Assembly: GCA_030770545.1 (NCBI GenBank)
Contig: CM061106.1
Coordinates: forward strand, 12,966,501 to 13,030,500
DNA length: 64,000 nucleotides
DNA from: Macropodus opercularis
Lineage: Eukaryota; Chordata; Actinopteri; Anabantiformes; Osphronemidae
Direction: 5' to 3'
Shown here in pieces: positions 59,667-64,000 of the stretch. The notes under the pieces were generated by a model. That model was given only the letters and a program-made list of their open reading frames with translations, searched no databases and was not told the DNA's origin. How positions within the stretch are numbered: position 1 is the first letter of the stretch; each line of letters begins with the position of its first letter. The translations under genes were made by a program, and so were the position numbers.

Positions 59667-62600
59667 ATGAAGGAGCAGCAGGACAACGACCACGATGGAG
59701 CCACAGACCAACAGGTCGGTGCTGATCAGTTCACCGCTAAAAGCGGCTCATAGCGACACTAAAAGCCTGAACATGAGCCTCAGGCTCCGTCTGTCACCAG
59801 AACAAAGTGGTTGGTGTCAAACCTAGGAAGCAGTTTAGTCTTTGTCGGGCTGCAGACGTGGTGGGAGCCAACATGGCGGCTTTTCCCCGATGCTTTAGTG
59901 AAAACCCAGCAAACGAGTGTGGCTGGAAAAGCTTTGACTAAACAGTGATGATCCCAGAGGAAACATTAGAACAGACGTCCAACGATGTAGCAGCGAAATC
60001 TGGTTGATGCAGCTTGAACAGGACAGAAAAGAAGAACGAGCTTCAAAAAAGAGATAAATGTATCAGTTAAAACATGAGGAAGCTCATTTAAATATCCAGG
60101 TCAGCGGAAAATGCTGAGTCACAGGATTGTTGTGCTTTTCTTCCCCTTTCACTGTTTGTAGGAAGCTCAGGTATGAATGGAGTTAATTTCTATCACAGGT
60201 CCTTCAAATGACTTAGTTCACCTGTTGCCATGTCTCTGATGCTGCTATTCAGCAGTTTTGCTGTTTATGTAATAATAAATATTCACCACAATAGAAATGA
60301 TGAATAAATTCAAAGGAAAACCCAGTTTGTAGTGGGAGGCCCTGGTCTTGGAGGAGTTTGTGTATATGGAGTTATTCTAGGTTATAGCTCTATAATTTCC
60401 ATTTACAGTGCTGCTAGTATCTATATATACAATTTAAATGCAACTATGAACAAAGTATTTTTACACAATGTTATGCTTCGTGTGAACATGTACATTTTTG
60501 CATGTTGTATTTCAACTTGAGGTATTTATACACTTCACATCTAATTATTATCTAATCAGAATCAGAATAATTTTATTGCGAAGTATGTTTTTGCATACAA
60601 GCACTTTGTTTTGGTGTCATAGCTTCCAATATATAAGACAGTAATGACACATAGAACAATAAAATAAAAATAAAAAACGACAATATAAAAATTATAAATA
60701 TTAAAGTTGATCTTATTCTGCTTCTGTTTGTTGCATTAATACCATCACAATGTAATTTGATCCTCGTTGACATTATAGTGCAGCAGTAAAACAGCTTTAC
60801 AGAGAAAGTAATTTGATGTCACAGAGGACAATGACTTCTATACCATTAAACTTGTCTCACCATGGTCACAGTCACCCTACACTATTATTACTAGTTTTAT
60901 TGTGGACTTGTTTTAATTTTCTTCATTACAGTGACTGTGACAAACTAGGAGAGAAAAGATTTAGATAATCACATCATCAATTTTCTATGTTTTACTGACC
61001 AGCACGAATTGCACTCGATTACTGTACCTAATATTAGTAATAATAATGTGGTTAGAGTTACTATACACTGCACAGTAATAATCTTAAGTTTTTAATGTCT
61101 GCTCATCATACTGTACATGTGTGACTGATGCTACCTAGTACTGGTTTTACTCTTTTTGCTGCATACTCTGAGTCTGTTCTCTCTGCAGACATTGGTGAAG
61201 CATCCATCACAAGAATAATATACGGAAAAACAAAGCTTTAATTTAATCACATATGTTCATTGTCTCAAAAGATCATTAAGTATCAGGTATTTTTAGTCAA
61301 ATTACCATCAACGTCCAGTTGACTCCTCTGATGTTCACCAAAGAAACAATTACCTGGTTCTCAAAGCTCAACTGCAAGACAGTACATTAATAAGTAACAG
61401 CATGATGAGATCTTTAAATGAGTAAATCTGTAGGTGCAGCAAACCACTTTGGAAATTACCTATAGCAAAACATGTAGATGCAGCTGTGATGTTGATAATG
61501 AGCTGTATTTGTTAACTGTACTATTTTAGGACGTTCAGATTTATTGCTCAGGTCAGTTTGAAAACCCTCCAATTGTCCACAGCAACAACCTACTTGGAAC
61601 AATAAGCCTTTGTTAGTGAACATATGTAGACACTTGTAGTTGTAAAGACTTGGCCGTTCAATAAATTATAGTTGTAATATTAACCTGTATGATGTGCATT
61701 AATAACATTTATGACTGGAAACAATTTTCAGTCAACAAGTGTGTAGCTCACTGTCTTTCTCAAGATCCTCTTGGCTTTAGACATTGCAGTAGGTGAGGAG
61801 TCAGACATGGGCCACTGTATGATGACATGCTTGCAAAGTGCAACTGTTTATAATAAATCTGACAAATAGATATTAACAAACTCAGTTTGATTACTTACCT
61901 AATTACTTGATTACCCCCTGGATAGTGTTTGTGGACCACAGCATGACTCCCTTAGGTTTTAAGATAATCTTCTGTATGAAGGTATCACATGTTCCTTTGT
62001 CTTCTTGGGGTATAATAAGCAAACTACTTATGTCATTACTGTGTTTTCTTAACTTTTTCCGTTCACTCCAAGACAATGTTTTTAATACTGCAGCTGTTTT
62101 TCTCTGAAGTCCCAGAGACTTGACACTGTCTCTTGAAGGCAAAGCTGCAGAACAGATGAATACTTTGAATCCCTTTTGATATAACATAACATTTGTAGAG
62201 TTTTAAGTTGTTGCTTTTCCTCTGTTTGGCTCAGTTTCCTCCATTCATTTTGTGGAATGAAGAAAAATCTTTGGTGTTTGATCAGTTTTTGGATGAAGTG
62301 GACTTGATTCATTTTCCACTGAAAATGTGGATCCACTGGTTCTTCACGTACCTTTATCTGGTCACATACCAAAGTACTGAAGCACGACTACAACTGATGC
62401 AAAGTAAAACAATCTAGTTTGTAGCTCTAATAGAATTTCCATTGTGCACTCTGCAAAGTCTCACAATTCTTCTAGGAGGTTGCAACAGTGTAGCAGCTAC
62501 TCATTATTTCAGCAACTTTGAGGCTTAAGGCCTAAAATGCTTAAATATCCTCTCACAGGGTTTCTCCTTAATATCTTAGCCTGCATTGAAATGTACCATT

Positions 62601-63604
62601 ACCATCAATGTCCATTCTGACGGTATCCTAGTATAATCAAAAGTTCTGGGGACCTTGCTGTATTTTGGTATTGTAGCTATTTGTGCTATCCTGAGATTTA
62701 AATTTCTCCTCTTGTCGTTTAGAAACCCAGAGGTAGAAGGACTTCAAGACTGCATCTCTGTCAGCAATGTGACCAAGCCTTCACCAGAGCATCAGAGCTA
62801 AAGAAGCATCAGAAGGTTCACTCTGGAGATAAAACATACAGCTGTGACCAGTGTGGAAACGCTTTCAGTACAAGAAGTAAACTAAAGACCCATCAGCAGA
62901 TTCATACAGGAGAAAGACCGTACACATGCAATGAATGTGGAGCAGCTTTCCACAGGTCAGACACTTTGAAAAACCACTGTCGTATTCACAGTGGAGAGAA
63001 ACCTCACTCATGTGAACAGTGTTTAAAAGCATTCTCTCAGCTCAGTGGCTTACTGAAACACCAACGTGTTCACACTGGAGAGAAACCTTATTCATGTGAA
63101 CAGTGTGGAAAAGCATTCTCTCAGTCCAGCAGCTTAGTGACACACAAACGTATTCATACTGGAGAGAAACCTCACTGGTGTGAACAGTGTGGAAAAGCTT
63201 TCTGTGACCGCAGTAGTTTACTGAAACACCAACGTGTTCACACTGGAGAGAAACCTCACTGGTGTGAGCAGTGTGGAAAAGTGTTTTCTCGTTCTTGTGA
63301 CTTACTCTTGCACAAACGTGTTCACACTGGAGAGAAACCTTATTCATGTGAACAGTGTGGAAAATCATTCTCACATCCCAGTACTTTACGGATACACCAA
63401 CATATTCACACTGGAGAGAAACCTCACTGGTGTGAACAGTGTGGAAAAGTGTTCTCACAGTCCAGTAGTTTATGGACACACCAACGTATTCACACTGGAG
63501 AGAAACCTCACTGGTGTGAACAGTGTGGAAAAACATTCTCTCGTTCTTCCAGCCTAGCCAAACACAAGCGTATTCACATTGGAGAAAGACCTAATTCTTG
63601 TTAA
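59667..63604 (+). CDS. C2H2 zinc-finger protein, ten fingers
   Basis: The first exon ends at 59,714 (CAACAG before GTCGGT, a weak donor, phase 0). An ATG at 59,667 gives MKEQQDNDHDGATDQQ. The same frame is open farther upstream, without an ATG, as a Gln/Asp-rich stretch. The second exon starts at 62,723 after TTGTCGTTTAG, reads KPRGRRTSRLHL, then holds ten fingers of the form CxxC-12-HxxxH, most with HTGEKP linkers. The first is CQQCDQAF and the tenth CEQCGKTF...HKRIH. The fingers end in ERPNSC and TAA at 63,604. Such proteins bind DNA in the nucleus and are usually repressors. No KRAB or BTB domain is visible, as is common in fish. The start is uncertain because the first exon has only a short ATG-led portion. 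Confidence 0.8.
59760..62722. other. Zinc-finger gene intron
   Basis: AT-rich intron of about 3 kb. It contains a LINE tail near 60,557 and an AT-rich open frame on the minus strand at 61,903-62,187 without a recognised domain. Confidence 0.5.
60549..60710 (-). mobile_element. LINE 3' end with TTCTGA tail
   Basis: AATCAGAATCAGAATAATTTT followed by ATTGCGAAGTATG. On the minus strand this is CAATAAAAT and an (ATTCTG)n tail, the usual 3' end of Rex/L2-type fish elements. Confidence 0.65.
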
Positions 63605-63675
63605 AGTTGTGGTAAAACCTTCTCTACCTCCTCCTTCCTAAAATGCCACCAGCGTATTCACACTGCACAGAAACT
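63605..63675 (+). pseudogene. Eleventh zinc finger cut off by a stop codon
   Basis: Immediately after the TAA at 63,602-63,604 the same frame reads SCGKTFSTSSFLKCHQRIHT. The stop occupies the first of the two residues between the finger's cysteines (C-stop-S-C). The frame stays open to 63,871, so a longer ancestral protein is likely. Confidence 0.8.
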
Positions 63676-64000
63676 TTCAGTGGATAAACATCTGCTAACA
63701 TTATATCCAGCATCACAACATAAACTGTTTTACACTAGAGATCAACTGTGGATAATGCTTTTAAAATGTTTTCCTGTGAATCAAAGCAACAAATGTTCAC
63801 AGAACAAAATCTTTATGATTTGGAAACGCTTAAACCAGTTTTTGTTTCTGTGTTTTGTTAGTATTTTATAAAGTCCCATTTTCTAGAAACCTGTGGCCGA
63901 ACATCAAGATGTCAACGCTGGAGAAGCATGGATGCATGTGTGAAAGCTTTCCCAGTTTATGGACGTCTTTAAACGTGGCCTAGTTATTGTTTAGCTGCAC
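63676..64000 (+). other. 3' region of the zinc-finger gene
   Basis: Open in the zinc-finger frame to 63,871, but without further fingers. No polyadenylation signal was clearly assigned before the window ends. Confidence 0.4.

Noticed and set aside
63042..63557. Alternative frames on both strands across the zinc fingers
   Set aside because: They are shadows of the repeated finger sequence; the C2H2 frame explains the region fully.

Overview
The window looks like a teleost fish genome segment. It is intron-rich and repeat-rich, with LINE 3' tails, a SINE-like element and Tc1- and hAT-like remnants. It carries a FISNA-NACHT-LRR immune receptor of the kind expanded in fish, a C2H2 zinc-finger gene, and decayed copies of hsp30, clstn1, a USP protease and an ABO/GBGT1-type glycosyltransferase. 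The species cannot be named from the sequence alone. No tRNA, rRNA or CRISPR was seen.

Positions 1-15,540 are three unrelated tandem arrays abutting with no spacer. The first is a satellite with 711/718/723-bp monomers (1-8312). The second is a minisatellite of about 30-31 bp units (8313-13,950). The third is an AT-rich ACTA/ACTACT tract containing a clean 40-bp array (13,951-15,540). Their long ORFs follow from repeat structure and are not annotated as genes.

Positions 15,541-29,620 have an inverted layout. On the minus strand (17,531 to about 16,240) a first coding exon is followed by a tandemly duplicated 63-bp in-phase exon. On the plus strand (27,303-29,620) lies a gene whose 5' leader resembles the minus-strand one in inverted orientation; it encodes a protein of 36-bp and 27-bp proline-rich repeats. 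Between them, about 18,003-27,083, inverted repeat arms enclose a multi-exon USP-like gene with apparent frameshifts and the last two exons of a calsyntenin-1-like gene.

Positions 29,620-41,600 hold decayed sequence: LINE tails, an hsp30 remnant, a Tc1-like transposase remnant, and a minus-strand ABO/GBGT1-family glycosyltransferase pseudogene with several frameshifts.

Positions 41,617-53,670 hold the best gene: an NLRC3-like receptor whose ten coding exons join to a continuous 1055-residue frame. Its 3' half is a run of 174-bp LRR exons that were duplicated with their introns. Comparing those introns reveals two later insertions.

Positions 53,670-64,000 contain LINE fragments, including a 5'-truncated RNase H-bearing LINE ending just before a CpG-containing leader, and a two-exon zinc-finger gene with ten intact fingers. 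Its eleventh finger is cut by a stop codon.
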